Positions 1-7,387 of a DNA stretch of 44,235 nt are shown here, one piece after another. The position numbers were made by a program, and so were the translations under genes. Origin of the DNA: Anaerolineales bacterium (GTDB taxonomy: Bacteria; Chloroflexota; Anaerolineae; Anaerolineales; Villigracilaceae); assembly GCA_014860805.1 (NCBI GenBank), contig JACZJB010000249.1, positions 1-44,235 of the forward strand, in the 5' to 3' direction. The notes under the pieces were generated by a model. The model worked only from the letters and a program-made list of their open reading frames with translations. It searched no databases and had not been told where the DNA came from. Numbering within the stretch: the first letter of the stretch is position 1; each line of letters begins with the position of its first letter.

Positions 1-448
1 GTATATGGGTTAGCAATTTGACGATACCGTCAATAATCGCTTCGGGGCGCGGCGGACAGCCGGGGATGAAGGCATCCACGGGCAGCACTTCGTTGATGTG
101 CCCAACGATGTTGTAACAACCTTGAAAGACCCCACCTGAAATGCCGCAGGAGCCGACCGCCACAACAAACTTCGGTTCAGGCATCTGCTCGTAGGTGCGT
201 AACAGGCGTTCGCGAGCCTGACGCGTTACCGGTCCAGTGCAGATCAACACATCCGCATGGCGTGGACTTCCGCGCAGCTTGATGCCAAATCGCTCAATGT
301 CATAACGAGGGGTGAGCGTTGCAAGAATTTCAATATCACAGCCATTACAGGAACCGCTGTTGAAATGGATGGCCCACGGCGAATTGACACGCGCCCAGGT
401 GGTGATCTTTCCCATTAATTGATTCACATAGTTTCGAGAAACATTCAT
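1..448 (-). CDS. NuoB/EchC-like [4Fe-4S] small subunit of an energy-converting hydrogenase or complex I-like enzyme (partial)
   Basis: The first 149 codons are present and the gene runs off the left edge. The protein carries CNGCD (Cys34, Cys37), GSCG (Cys101) and PGCPPRP (Cys131), the four-cysteine pattern that holds the N2-type or proximal [4Fe-4S] cluster in this family. Complex I NuoB normally has an adjacent Cys-Cys pair; the CxxC spacing here is what Ech, Mbh and Hyc small subunits show. It would pass electrons from ferredoxin-side clusters to the hydrogenase large subunit or quinone site, on the cytoplasmic face. The ATG at 448 has GGAG six bases upstream and lies 12 bases after the preceding gene. 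The large subunit, which would decide hydrogenase versus quinone reductase, lies outside the window. Confidence 0.87.
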   Translation of the reverse strand, partial: MNVSRNYVNQLMGKITTWARVNSPWAIHFNSGSCNGCDIEILATLTPRYDIERFGIKLRGSPRHADVLICTGPVTRQARERLLRTYEQMPEPKFVVAVGSCGISGGVFQGCYNIVGHINEVLPVDAFIPGCPPRPEAIIDGIVKLLTHI

Positions 449-460
449 AAAATACTCCAG

Positions 461-775
461 CTAGCCAAGAATGAGCGCCAGCAATGCCAACATCAAACCG
501 CCGATATAAACAATAGTGACAGGCTCCAGTCCGCCTGTGCCAAGCATCAGCACGCCGAGGTGCAAAATTGCAAAGAACAATGCCACAACAAAAAATGGAC
601 GATAGCCGGGAGCTGCAGGCTCAAGGTCGTGTTTCTCACCGCTGGCGTATCCGCTTGTTTTTGATTCACTCGCCTTGCCGCGCATGGCAACAGATTTACC
701 AGCCAGATAAAGAATGCCAACCAGAACGGCGTACATGCCAAATGCGAAAGGTGGAGTTAAAAGTAGTTCTGCCAT
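461..775 (-). CDS. NuoA-like small membrane subunit
   Basis: A 104-residue protein with three hydrophobic segments (about residues 8-28, 59-80 and 84-104) and a polar loop between the first two. The second segment begins RPFFVVALFFAI, resembling the NuoA (complex I subunit 3) segment that follows its long loop. The acidic FDxE pair usual in NuoA is replaced by LHLG, so the assignment to NuoA is tentative. It sits between the NuoN/M-like and NuoB-like genes, where a small membrane subunit linking peripheral and membrane arms is expected. I chose the ATG at 775 with AGAGAG upstream; an in-frame ATG at 799 would overlap the preceding gene by 11 bases. Confidence 0.7.
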   Translation of the reverse strand: MAELLLTPPFAFGMYAVLVGILYLAGKSVAMRGKASESKTSGYASGEKHDLEPAAPGYRPFFVVALFFAILHLGVLMLGTGGLEPVTIVYIGGLMLALLALILG

Positions 776-788
776 TTTAGAATTCTCT

Positions 789-2312
789 CTACTTGCCAAA
801 GATAAATAAGATCGCCTGACCCGCAGGCTCAGTGAGCCAACTCATTATTGAAGGCCACAAACCGATCGCTACAATTGCAAGAGCAAGCACCGCCAATGGG
901 ATATTCATTGTCATCGGGATCGCTTCACCCTGCTGAACAACATCGCCCATTTTTTGGCGATACAGCATGTTGACGACTGGCGCGTAATATCCCAACGACA
1001 ACACGCTGTTCAACGCCGCGAAGATTACCAGTCCCATCACCCAGCCGTCGCCGCTTTGAAAACCAGCCACAAAGATCTGCCACTTGGACATAAATCCAGC
1101 CAACGGAGGTAGTCCACCCAATGCCAGCAATGCAATACTGAGCGCCAACGCCGCCAGCGGATATTTGTGAGCCGCGCCTGCGAGGTCTTCAATAACCAGC
1201 GAACGATGACTTCCCTTTTGATACAACAGTGCAAACATGAATGCGCCAACGGTCAAAAAGGCCAGTCCCTTCATAATCATGTGAGTGAACACATGGAAAG
1301 CTGCGCCCTGCGCCCCAGCCAATTGACCACTGGTCAATGCTACGCCAATGCCAAGCAGGATGTACCCGATATGACTCAAACTGGAATAAGCCAACATGCG
1401 TTTGAGATGCACCTGCTTAAGAGCCATTAAATTACCGAAGAGCATATTCAACGCGCCAAAACCAAGCAGAAGAGTGCCCCACGAAACCGACAACATGCCG
1501 AGGGTAGAAAGCGCGCGCAGCATGGCGATCAAACCCGCTTCAATCACCACACCCGAAAGCATGGCGCTGATTCCGCTCGGCGCTTGCGAATGCGCATCGG
1601 GCAGCCAAGTATGCAAAGGCACGAGTGCCACCTTCACACCAAAGCCGATCACGAAGAATGCGCCCGCCAAGGCGAGTCCGCTGTGCGTGGATGTAAATCC
1701 ATTGGTTGCCAAACGAATCTTGTCCATAGCGAGAGTACCTGTTGCGCCAAGCACCAAGGCAACCCCCAACAACACGAACACCGATCCCACCGCGCTCTGC
1801 ACCAGATATTTAATGCCTGCTTCCAACGAAGCCGATTGTTCGCGATAAAAAGCCACCAACAAATACGATGAAACCGCCATCGCTTCGAACCACATCCAGA
1901 AGTTGAAGAGGTCGTTTGCGCAGCCCAAACCAATGATCAAGCCGATCATCGCCAGCAGCATCGCGTAATATTTTTCTTCGCCAACTTCCCCCGCCATGTA
2001 TGGACCAGAAAATAAAACAACCACTGTCCCCAAACCCAATGTCACCGCGGCAAGCAGCAAACTCAATCCATCGGCTTGCAAACCGATTGTTTCAAAGTTG
2101 AAAAATAATCGTTCACCCTGCGCTGCGAACTGTCCCCAACTCAACGCGAATGGAATCCATGTCAACGCCAGTGCCAGCAAGGCCAATCCGCGCACCAGCC
2201 ATGAGCGGCCATTCAATTCCACTCTGTGCCAGCCGAGCCGCCCCGCCAAATACACCAGCGGCGAAGCGCCCAATGGCAGTGCGATCATCCACGGAAAAAT
2301 TGTCAAAGTCAT
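789..2312 (-). CDS. NuoN/NuoM/MrpD-like antiporter subunit
   Basis: A 507-residue polytopic membrane protein of the proton-conducting antiporter family (complex I ND2/ND4, MrpD, Hyf). Family marks visible are the Lys-containing segment FGVKVALVPLHTWLPDAHSQ, the Ser-Ala stretch after it, KRMLAYSSLSHIGYI, the FHVFTHMIMKGLAFL helix and GGLPPLAGFMSKW. These carry the buried Lys, His and Glu residues that relay ions. The start at 2312 follows the upstream stop with a single base between, so the two antiporter subunits are translationally coupled. A start at 2375 would lie inside the upstream gene in another frame and was not used. The substrate ion (H+ or Na+) cannot be read from the sequence. Confidence 0.88.
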   Translation of the reverse strand: MTLTIFPWMIALPLGASPLVYLAGRLGWHRVELNGRSWLVRGLALLALALTWIPFALSWGQFAAQGERLFFNFETIGLQADGLSLLLAAVTLGLGTVVVLFSGPYMAGEVGEEKYYAMLLAMIGLIIGLGCANDLFNFWMWFEAMAVSSYLLVAFYREQSASLEAGIKYLVQSAVGSVFVLLGVALVLGATGTLAMDKIRLATNGFTSTHSGLALAGAFFVIGFGVKVALVPLHTWLPDAHSQAPSGISAMLSGVVIEAGLIAMLRALSTLGMLSVSWGTLLLGFGALNMLFGNLMALKQVHLKRMLAYSSLSHIGYILLGIGVALTSGQLAGAQGAAFHVFTHMIMKGLAFLTVGAFMFALLYQKGSHRSLVIEDLAGAAHKYPLAALALSIALLALGGLPPLAGFMSKWQIFVAGFQSGDGWVMGLVIFAALNSVLSLGYYAPVVNMLYRQKMGDVVQQGEAIPMTMNIPLAVLALAIVAIGLWPSIMSWLTEPAGQAILFIFGK

Positions 2313-2313
2313 G

Positions 2314-4059
2314 TTATGCGCTCCATAGTAAAAAGACCAGCACCACCAGCAACGCGCCCAAAATACCAACCACATTCCAATTCAACTTGCCCGTCTGCGT
2401 TTCCTGCAACACGCTCGCAAATTTAAATGTGATGGAAGTGACTTGCCGATTCAGCCAATCGAAACCAAAGCTTTCGCGGCTGAGGATGTCGAACTGCGCT
2501 TCTTTCCGCGCCGCGGCCTGTTTCCTGACCATCCAAAATATTCCCAACCCCAAGCAGACCACCGTCAATGCGATGTAGGTTGCGGGTGCAAAGAAAATTT
2601 CCTCAGTCAACTCCAGCGTGCTCAACTCATGGATCGAATGGAAAGGCAGTGTTGCATGGAAAAGTCCGCTGAAAGAGCCTGCCAACAGCCATGTGGATAA
2701 TGTCCCCGCAGCCAACAACCCAAGCGATACTTTCATTGCAAAGCCCGCATCATGCACATGCAATGACTCACGAGCTTCACCGAAGAAGACCAGCCATGTT
2801 ATGCGCAAGGTGTAGAAAGCCGTCATACCCGCGCCGAGCAACATCCCGACGTACGCCCAGATTGGGCCATCCGCAAGACCTACTTCGAGAATTAATTCCT
2901 TGCTCCAGAAACCGCTCAAAATTGGCAAGCCAGCCAATGCCAACGCACCGAGAACAAAGACATTCCGTACGAAGGGCATTTGTTTGCCAAGCGCACCCAT
3001 GCGGCGCATATCGCGAGTCCCTGCTGCGTGGATGACCGCGCCCGCCGCGAGGAATAACAGCGCCTTGAAGACTGCATGGCTCAACAAGTGAAATTGACTG
3101 GCAAAGAACCCGCCCACGCCAATGGCATAGACCATATATCCAAGCTGACTGACGGTTGAATATGCCAACGCACGTTTTAGGTCAGTGGCAGTCAACGCCA
3201 TGAAGGCCGTGATCAATGCAGAGACTAAACCAACTATCGTGACGGATAATGCCCAACCCGGAACCTGCACAAAGGCGGGATAAAAACGCGCCAGCAAATA
3301 CACGCCCGCATTCACCATCGTCGCGGCATGGATGAGGGCGCTGATCGGGGTCGGCGCTTCCATTGCATCGGGCAGCCATGTGTGAAACGGGAATTGCGCC
3401 GATTTTGCAGCCGCTGCGATCAAAAAGCCGAAGGCAATGAAAGCCAGTACGTTAGCAGGGATCGTCCCTGCACTTTCAAGCAAGTCAGAAACTTGATACG
3501 TCCCGAGAGTGGAATAGGTTATCAATGCCCCAGCCAGCAGCCCCACCCCACCGACCTGGGTAATGATCAACGCTTTGATACCGCCAGCCACTGCTTTCGG
3601 GTCATCGTTATAAAAGGAGATGAGCGCATACGAGCAGAGCGCGGTGATCTCCCAGAAGAAGAACATGAAGAGCAAACTTCCGCTGAGGACGAGTCCCGCC
3701 ATGGCTCCGATAAAGAGCAATACGAAGGTGTAGTAGCGGCTCAATTGAGCCTCGCCCTTCATATAATCTACCGAGAAGACGACAGCCAGCGAACCGATCA
3801 CACAGGCGATGGCAGTCAATGAGACGGCGAGTCCATCGGGGGTGAAGGTGAGGCTGCCGAAGAAGGCGCCCATCGGGATGTCCACTGCTGTTTGGGCGGA
3901 GGAGAAGAAGATCAAGGCTAAGGATGAAAATCCTGCTGCGATGGAAAAAGCAACTGCCAGCGTGTGTTGGAGGCGCGGATTTTCATCATTTGTACGCCAA
4001 AGAATAAGCGCTCCCAGCCAGGGGATGCCGATCACAAATCCTATTAATATCGCTGCCAT
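2314..4059 (-). CDS. NuoL/MrpA/HyfB-like antiporter subunit
   Basis: A 581-residue membrane protein with about 14 or more hydrophobic helices. FPFHTWLPDAMEAPTPISAL, then HAATMVNAGVYLLARF, LKRALAYSTVSQLGYM and LPILSGFWSKELI are the hallmark motifs of NuoL-type ion-pumping subunits. The chosen ATG at 4059 has GAGG just upstream and follows the NuoK-like stop by one base; an open frame continues back to 4200 but would overlap the NuoK-like gene. The C-terminal tail after about residue 470 is long and ends in a further hydrophobic helix, as in NuoL, although the full lateral amphipathic helix of complex I is not obvious. It forms one of two antiporter modules in this operon. Confidence 0.88.
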   Translation of the reverse strand: MAAILIGFVIGIPWLGALILWRTNDENPRLQHTLAVAFSIAAGFSSLALIFFSSAQTAVDIPMGAFFGSLTFTPDGLAVSLTAIACVIGSLAVVFSVDYMKGEAQLSRYYTFVLLFIGAMAGLVLSGSLLFMFFFWEITALCSYALISFYNDDPKAVAGGIKALIITQVGGVGLLAGALITYSTLGTYQVSDLLESAGTIPANVLAFIAFGFLIAAAAKSAQFPFHTWLPDAMEAPTPISALIHAATMVNAGVYLLARFYPAFVQVPGWALSVTIVGLVSALITAFMALTATDLKRALAYSTVSQLGYMVYAIGVGGFFASQFHLLSHAVFKALLFLAAGAVIHAAGTRDMRRMGALGKQMPFVRNVFVLGALALAGLPILSGFWSKELILEVGLADGPIWAYVGMLLGAGMTAFYTLRITWLVFFGEARESLHVHDAGFAMKVSLGLLAAGTLSTWLLAGSFSGLFHATLPFHSIHELSTLELTEEIFFAPATYIALTVVCLGLGIFWMVRKQAAARKEAQFDILSRESFGFDWLNRQVTSITFKFASVLQETQTGKLNWNVVGILGALLVVLVFLLWSA

Positions 4060-4060
4060 C

Positions 4061-4372
4061 TCAACCTCGCAATGAAGAAATTTTGGAAAGATCGAGCGTG
4101 CCGATGCGAATGCGAACTTGCACAGCGAGCGCGAGAGCGACGACGGCGACGACGGTATCGGCGACGATGACGGTAGCGGCAATGCTTTGACCAAGGCCAA
4201 GATTGCCAGAGTCTTTGCCCGCCAGAACCAGCGCGATCACAACCGCTTTGACCAGGACTTGCAGGACGAGCACGATCTTGATCAAGTTGCGGGTGATAAG
4301 CAAACCATAAAAACCGACAGCCAACAGGAGGACGACTCCGATCAACACGGCATTCAACGGATCGAAATTCAT
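4061..4372 (-). CDS. NuoK/MrpC/HyfE-like subunit
   Basis: A 103-residue protein with three hydrophobic helices (about residues 6-26, 30-50 and 63-88). The short length, the helix LIKIVLVLQVLVKAVVIALV and the conserved polar positions before DTVVAVVALALAVQVR fit the NuoK/MrpC fold, a small subunit that joins the proton path near the NuoJ and NuoN/L modules. The start overlaps the stop of the upstream NuoJ-like gene by four bases. It is closer to the Mrp/Mbh/hydrogenase-4 branch than to classical NuoK because the usual ME/VE glutamates of NuoK helices are replaced by Lys and Asp. Confidence 0.82.
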   Translation of the reverse strand: MNFDPLNAVLIGVVLLLAVGFYGLLITRNLIKIVLVLQVLVKAVVIALVLAGKDSGNLGLGQSIAATVIVADTVVAVVALALAVQVRIRIGTLDLSKISSLRG

Positions 4373-4905
4373 ACGTGTGATTCCTTTTTCAACTCGGCAG
4401 CCACTGGAATGGATTCATTCTGTGTTTCAATTTTGTGTTCTTTTTCTGAAAGAAGGCCCAGCACCCCCAAAACGCCTGAGAAAATCAACGCCACCTGCAC
4501 CCATACATCGAGGGCGCGGTGTTTCCAAAGCACTTGCGCAAGCATGACTTCATTCGAGGTGGATGGTGTGGTAATTAATGGGAAAGCCATCCATCCAACA
4601 AGGATGGAGATGGTCGCCACCAAAACAAAAGCCAACGGCTTTGGGATGATGGATGTCGGGTCGAGATTGTCATCGCCAACCACGCTCAACACATACACCA
4701 GCAACACAGTGACCAATCCCGCCCCGACGCTTAACTCGATCACGGCGACTTCCTGTGCTCCAAGCAAATACAATGTTACAGATGCAAGAGCGCTGACGCA
4801 CGCCAGATAAAGGGTTGAAGGTAACAGGTGTTTTGAGATCATCGCACGATATGCACAAAATGCGGCCCCCAGACCAAGTAGCAAATAGTAAAGATATTCT
4901 GTCAT
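4369..4905 (-). CDS. MbhD-MbhE-like / NuoJ-like membrane subunit, first gene of the operon
   Basis: A 178-residue membrane protein with about five hydrophobic segments. The middle part, AVIELSVGAGLVTVLLVYVL, is the DUF4040/MbhD signature that is also seen in NuoJ and in the C-terminal part of MrpA. The later part, WKHRALDVWVQVALIFSGVLGV, matches the MbhE/MrpB-like pattern in which an Arg-x-x-Asp precedes a helix. The protein therefore seems to join the MbhD and MbhE roles in one chain, as NuoJ does. The last 25 residues are polar and charged. This is the promoter-proximal gene; a CRP/FNR-type palindrome lies upstream at 4960-4975. Confidence 0.78.
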   Translation of the reverse strand: MTEYLYYLLLGLGAAFCAYRAMISKHLLPSTLYLACVSALASVTLYLLGAQEVAVIELSVGAGLVTVLLVYVLSVVGDDNLDPTSIIPKPLAFVLVATISILVGWMAFPLITTPSTSNEVMLAQVLWKHRALDVWVQVALIFSGVLGVLGLLSEKEHKIETQNESIPVAAELKKESHV

Positions 4906-4931
4906 TTTATTAACCTACTCCACTCATCCTA

Positions 4932-4975
4932 AGTATAGGATGCAATACGCATAATAGTATGTGAAATTTATCACA
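4932..4975 (-). promoter_or_regulatory. CRP/FNR-type operator and -10 box of the complex I-like operon
   Basis: On the minus strand the sequence TGTGATAAATTTCACA (4975 to 4960) is a perfect TGTGA-N6-TCACA palindrome. A -10-like TATACT lies at 4937-4932. If transcription starts near 4925, the palindrome is centred at about -42.5, close to the class II activator position. No good -35 hexamer is present, as expected for an activator-dependent promoter. A small inverted repeat ATCCTA-N4-TAGGAT (4926-4941) overlaps the -10. Regulator identity is inferred only. Confidence 0.55.
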
Positions 4976-5088
4976 AAAATTATAAGCCCTTTGTCCTATT
5001 AATTTGCTTGCTAAAAACAGGTATAAGAAGAATATCCCCCCTTTTGGGCCTGTATAGTGGCTGGAAAATACCAGATGAGGGTATAAAG

Positions 5089-5131
5089 AATCAAATCGTC
5101 CTGTCGAAGTTTTCGACAGGACGATTTGATT
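5089..5131. terminator. Perfect 20-bp inverted repeat, probable bidirectional terminator or palindromic repeat
   Basis: Arms 5089-5108 and 5112-5131 are exact reverse complements with a 3-base loop (GTT). TTTT follows on the plus strand and CTTTAT on the minus strand. It lies 48 bases after the stop of the CarD-like gene, so it probably ends that transcript before the operon at 4905. The stem is longer than a usual intrinsic terminator and could also be a mobile palindromic element. Confidence 0.6.
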
Positions 5132-5179
5132 TTGATGTTTCAACAAACCTTTATGACTTATTTCTATTTGTAGTTCATG

Positions 5180-5677
5180 CTATGCTTTGAGAGCAATCGG
5201 TTCAAGCATCAGCAGGCGGTGCAACTCCAATTCAGCTTGTGCGGCGGGAATAGACAGAGCAAACTCCCATTCGCCAAGCAGGGTATTACGCACCTGCTTG
5301 AGGAGCATTTGATCGCTATCATTCAATGACTTAACCTTTTGAGAGGCGGAAAGGTCGCGGATGATCTGGCACAGGGCTTCAGCGCGTCCGCCTTGTAGCA
5401 ATCCAAACAGATAAGCCTTGCGTTCCTGCCTGTCTTCTGGCAGCGGCACTCCAGGGCTGGACAAGATATCAAGCAGCTTCTTAAACCCAGACTGTGAAGT
5501 AGGAGAACGCAAGCGATTTTCCAGCTTTGAGTCTGCCGGGACCCAAACGGTCATCTCGCGGATTTGAACAGCATAATAGAGAAGATCAGCATTAAACAGA
5601 TCACGCTGTTCGAGCTGCACCACTTTTCCAAATCCATACGTCCAATGTATGACTGGGTCGCCCACATGGAAATCCAT
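5180..5677 (-). CDS. CarD/CdnL-like transcription regulator
   Basis: A 165-residue protein. Residues 1-55 match the CarD_CdnL_TRCF domain: FHVGDPVIHWTYGFGKV, then a Tyr-Tyr strand (LLYYAVQI) and MTVWVPAD, the Tudor-like fold that binds the RNA polymerase beta subunit. Residues 60-165 form the helical part that in CarD contacts promoter DNA. Known family members stabilise open complexes at rRNA and other promoters. The start at 5677 has a strong AGGAGGT; an open frame continues upstream to 5782 without support. It stands alone, with hairpins on both sides. The C-terminal half is poorly conserved by eye, so a specialised paralogue is possible. Confidence 0.8.
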   Translation of the reverse strand: MDFHVGDPVIHWTYGFGKVVQLEQRDLFNADLLYYAVQIREMTVWVPADSKLENRLRSPTSQSGFKKLLDILSSPGVPLPEDRQERKAYLFGLLQGGRAEALCQIIRDLSASQKVKSLNDSDQMLLKQVRNTLLGEWEFALSIPAAQAELELHRLLMLEPIALKA

Positions 5678-5701
5678 ACGTACCTCCTGTCTCTCGCTTG
5701 T

Positions 5702-5790
5702 AAAAAAAGAAAAAGGCCAGCCTGACAAAAGGACTGGCGCAATAAACCCGTCGTTCTTGGGGATGTAGATAGAGTATATCACTGATTATA
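5702..5790 (-). promoter_or_regulatory. Leader of the CarD-like gene with -10 box and terminator-like hairpin
   Basis: A minus-strand TATAAT occupies 5790-5785. About 45 bases downstream a hairpin forms between 5738-5731 and 5722-5716 (GCCAGTCC with GGCTGGC, one bulged T) and is followed by a T-rich run at 5714-5702. This is the layout of an intrinsic terminator, and it ends about 25 bases before the start codon at 5677. As the neighbouring gene is divergent, the hairpin has no upstream gene to terminate, so attenuation of the CarD-like gene is a reasonable inference. Confidence 0.45.
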
Positions 5791-5822
5791 CGAATAACAT
5801 CGACTCCCTGCTTCTCCATCAA

Positions 5823-5854
5823 ACCTGTCCACTCGGACAGTGAAGACTCCCCCA
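5823..5854 (+). repeat. 32-bp direct repeat, copy 1
   Basis: This 32-base segment matches 8268-8299 with one difference (C versus T). It contains a small hairpin CTGTCC-N4-GGACAG and runs into the C-rich arm of a terminator-like stem. The two copies bracket three plus-strand genes. Confidence 0.75.
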
Positions 5855-5873
5855 TCAGCAGGGGGCTTTTTTT
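5845..5873 (+). terminator. Terminator-like hairpin upstream of the first GNAT gene
   Basis: The arms CCCCC (5849-5853) and GGGGG (5861-5865) enclose a 7-base loop and are followed by C and seven T. It lies in a divergent intergenic region with no plus-strand gene upstream, which is unusual. Confidence 0.55.
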
Positions 5874-5883
5874 CGCCCTCACC

Positions 5884-5889
5884 TATAAT
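5884..5889 (+). promoter_or_regulatory. -10 box TATAAT of the GNAT operon
   Basis: TATAAT sits five bases before the ATG at 5895. Transcription would begin at about 5895-5897, giving either a leaderless message from 5895 or an 11-base leader that consists mostly of the GGAG before the ATG at 5907. No -35 hexamer was found. Confidence 0.5.
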
Positions 5890-5906
5890 ACAAAATGGAG
5901 ACAACC

Positions 5907-6833
5907 ATGAAGCCAATCCTGCGTACCTACCAAACCGAAGAAGACTATTGGTGCATCCGCGAGTTCCTGCGCGATGTATCCCTTCACAACAACCGCCATG
6001 ATTTTTCATGGTCGCTTTTGCGTTGGGATTACTGGCGCTGGCACGTCAACGAAAACATCTTCCACATGAAACTTGAAGATGCCGTCACGCTTTGGGAGTT
6101 GAACGGGCAGATCGTCGCAATGGTCAACCCCGATGGTAATAACGAAGCGTTCTTCCAAATCCATCCCGCGTTTCAAGATCAAGTGTCAATATCCGAGATG
6201 CTGGACGTTGCCGAGGCGAAACTTCCCAAAACGAACGAGAACGGCAAAAAAGAGTTGATCGTTTGGGTGAATGCGGCGGACGACTCGACGAAAGGACTCT
6301 TCACCGAACGCGGATATGTCCGCTCAAAGTTTTCAGCCGAACATATGCGCCGCCGCTTCTTTTCTGACCCGATACCTGATTCTGCCCCGAAAAGCGGATA
6401 CACCGTCCGCGCCCTGGGTGACGAGAGCGAGTTACCCGCGCGCAGTTGGCTCTCGTGGAAGGCGTTCCACCCCGATGAGCCCGACGAAAAATATGAAGGC
6501 TGGGAATGGTACAGGAATGTGCAACGCGTTCCGCTCTATCGCCGCGATCTCGATATCGTCGCTGTTGCAGAGGATGGCGAACTCACCGCGTTCTGCACCG
6601 TCTGGTTCGATGATGTGACGCGCACCGCGGTCTTCGAACCCGTGGGCACGCATCCGAATCACCAAAAGCGTGGACTCGGCAAAGCCGTCATGAGCGAAGG
6701 CTTGCGCCGCGCAGAAAGACTCGGCGCCACGCTGGCAACTGTCAGCTCGTATGGCAAAGCCGCGCATGCGTTGTATGAATCCATGGGATTCACAGAGTTC
6801 GATTTATTAGAACCATGGATCAAGGAGTGGTAA
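5907..6833 (+). CDS. GNAT family N-acetyltransferase, probable tandem GNAT
   Basis: A 308-residue protein. The C-terminal domain (about 165-308) has the acetyl-CoA binding motif A, VGTHPNHQKRGLGKAVMSEG, with the Q-x-x-G-x-G/A loop, and a final ALYESMGF strand-helix typical of GNAT enzymes. The N-terminal half (1-160) looks like a second, degenerate GNAT fold ending in LFTERGYV, so the layout resembles tandem GNATs such as mycothiol synthase. The acceptor is unknown. I chose the ATG at 5907 because GGAG is six bases upstream; the ATG at 5895 adds four residues and could serve a leaderless mRNA. The stop lies two bases before the next gene. Confidence 0.82.
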   Translation: MKPILRTYQTEEDYWCIREFLRDVSLHNNRHDFSWSLLRWDYWRWHVNENIFHMKLEDAVTLWELNGQIVAMVNPDGNNEAFFQIHPAFQDQVSISEMLDVAEAKLPKTNENGKKELIVWVNAADDSTKGLFTERGYVRSKFSAEHMRRRFFSDPIPDSAPKSGYTVRALGDESELPARSWLSWKAFHPDEPDEKYEGWEWYRNVQRVPLYRRDLDIVAVAEDGELTAFCTVWFDDVTRTAVFEPVGTHPNHQKRGLGKAVMSEGLRRAERLGATLATVSSYGKAAHALYESMGFTEFDLLEPWIKEW

Positions 6834-6835
6834 AC

Positions 6836-7387
6836 ATGCTGGAAACATATATATTTCGCCCTTTTGAAGCAACACTTGAAACGAAGCGACTGGTACTCCG
6901 TCCGATGTTGGAATCGGACTTTGACTCGTTGCATCGTATCTTCATCGATACAAAAGTGATGGAGTCATTCGATCATCCTCCATTAACGCACGAACAAATG
7001 AAGCGCTGGCTGAAGCGCAATCTCGATCACCAGAATGAATTTGGCTATGGCTTATTCTCGGTCATTCTCAAACAGACAGGCGAACTCATCGGCGATTGCG
7101 GCTTGGAAATGATGGAAGACTTGGGCGCGGCGGAACTGGGCTATGACTTTCGCAGTGACTTTTGGAATCAGGGCTACGCCACTGAAGCCGCGACCGCTGT
7201 CCGTGATTACGCCTTCGATGTGTTGAGTCTGCCTCAGCTGATCAGCCTGATTCGAGTTGGGAACATCGCCTCGAAGCGCGTGGCTGAAAAAGTCGGAATG
7301 GAACTTCACAATAAATTATCACGTTACGGTACTCAATACTGGCAATATGTGAGAAAACGACCCCAAATCAAAACGGAGGCAAAATGA
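6836..7387 (+). CDS. RimJ/RimL-type GNAT acetyltransferase
   Basis: A 183-residue protein of the Acetyltransf_3 type. LETKRLVLRPMLESDFDSL near the N terminus, GELIGDCGLE in the middle, LGYDFRSDFWNQGYATEAA as motif A (with the Q-x-x-x-A variant of the acetyl-CoA loop) and NIASKRVAEKVGM near the end define the RimJ/RimL group. Members acetylate ribosomal protein N termini, antibiotics or small amines; the substrate here is unknown. The start at 6836 has AAGGAG at good distance and overlaps nothing; an in-frame ATG at 6815 lies inside the upstream gene. The stop overlaps the next start by four bases (ATGA), so the genes are co-translated. Confidence 0.87.
   Translation: MLETYIFRPFEATLETKRLVLRPMLESDFDSLHRIFIDTKVMESFDHPPLTHEQMKRWLKRNLDHQNEFGYGLFSVILKQTGELIGDCGLEMMEDLGAAELGYDFRSDFWNQGYATEAATAVRDYAFDVLSLPQLISLIRVGNIASKRVAEKVGMELHNKLSRYGTQYWQYVRKRPQIKTEAK

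Noticed and set aside
2314-4200. A longer NuoL-like start at 4200.
   Set aside because: The added 47 residues overlap the NuoK-like gene in another frame; the ATG at 4059 has a ribosome site and follows the NuoK-like stop directly.
3328-4810. Plus-strand frames of 164 and 230 codons opposite the NuoL, NuoK and NuoJ-like genes.
   Set aside because: They are highly charged, low-complexity translations opposite hydrophobic membrane-protein genes, a typical antisense artefact.
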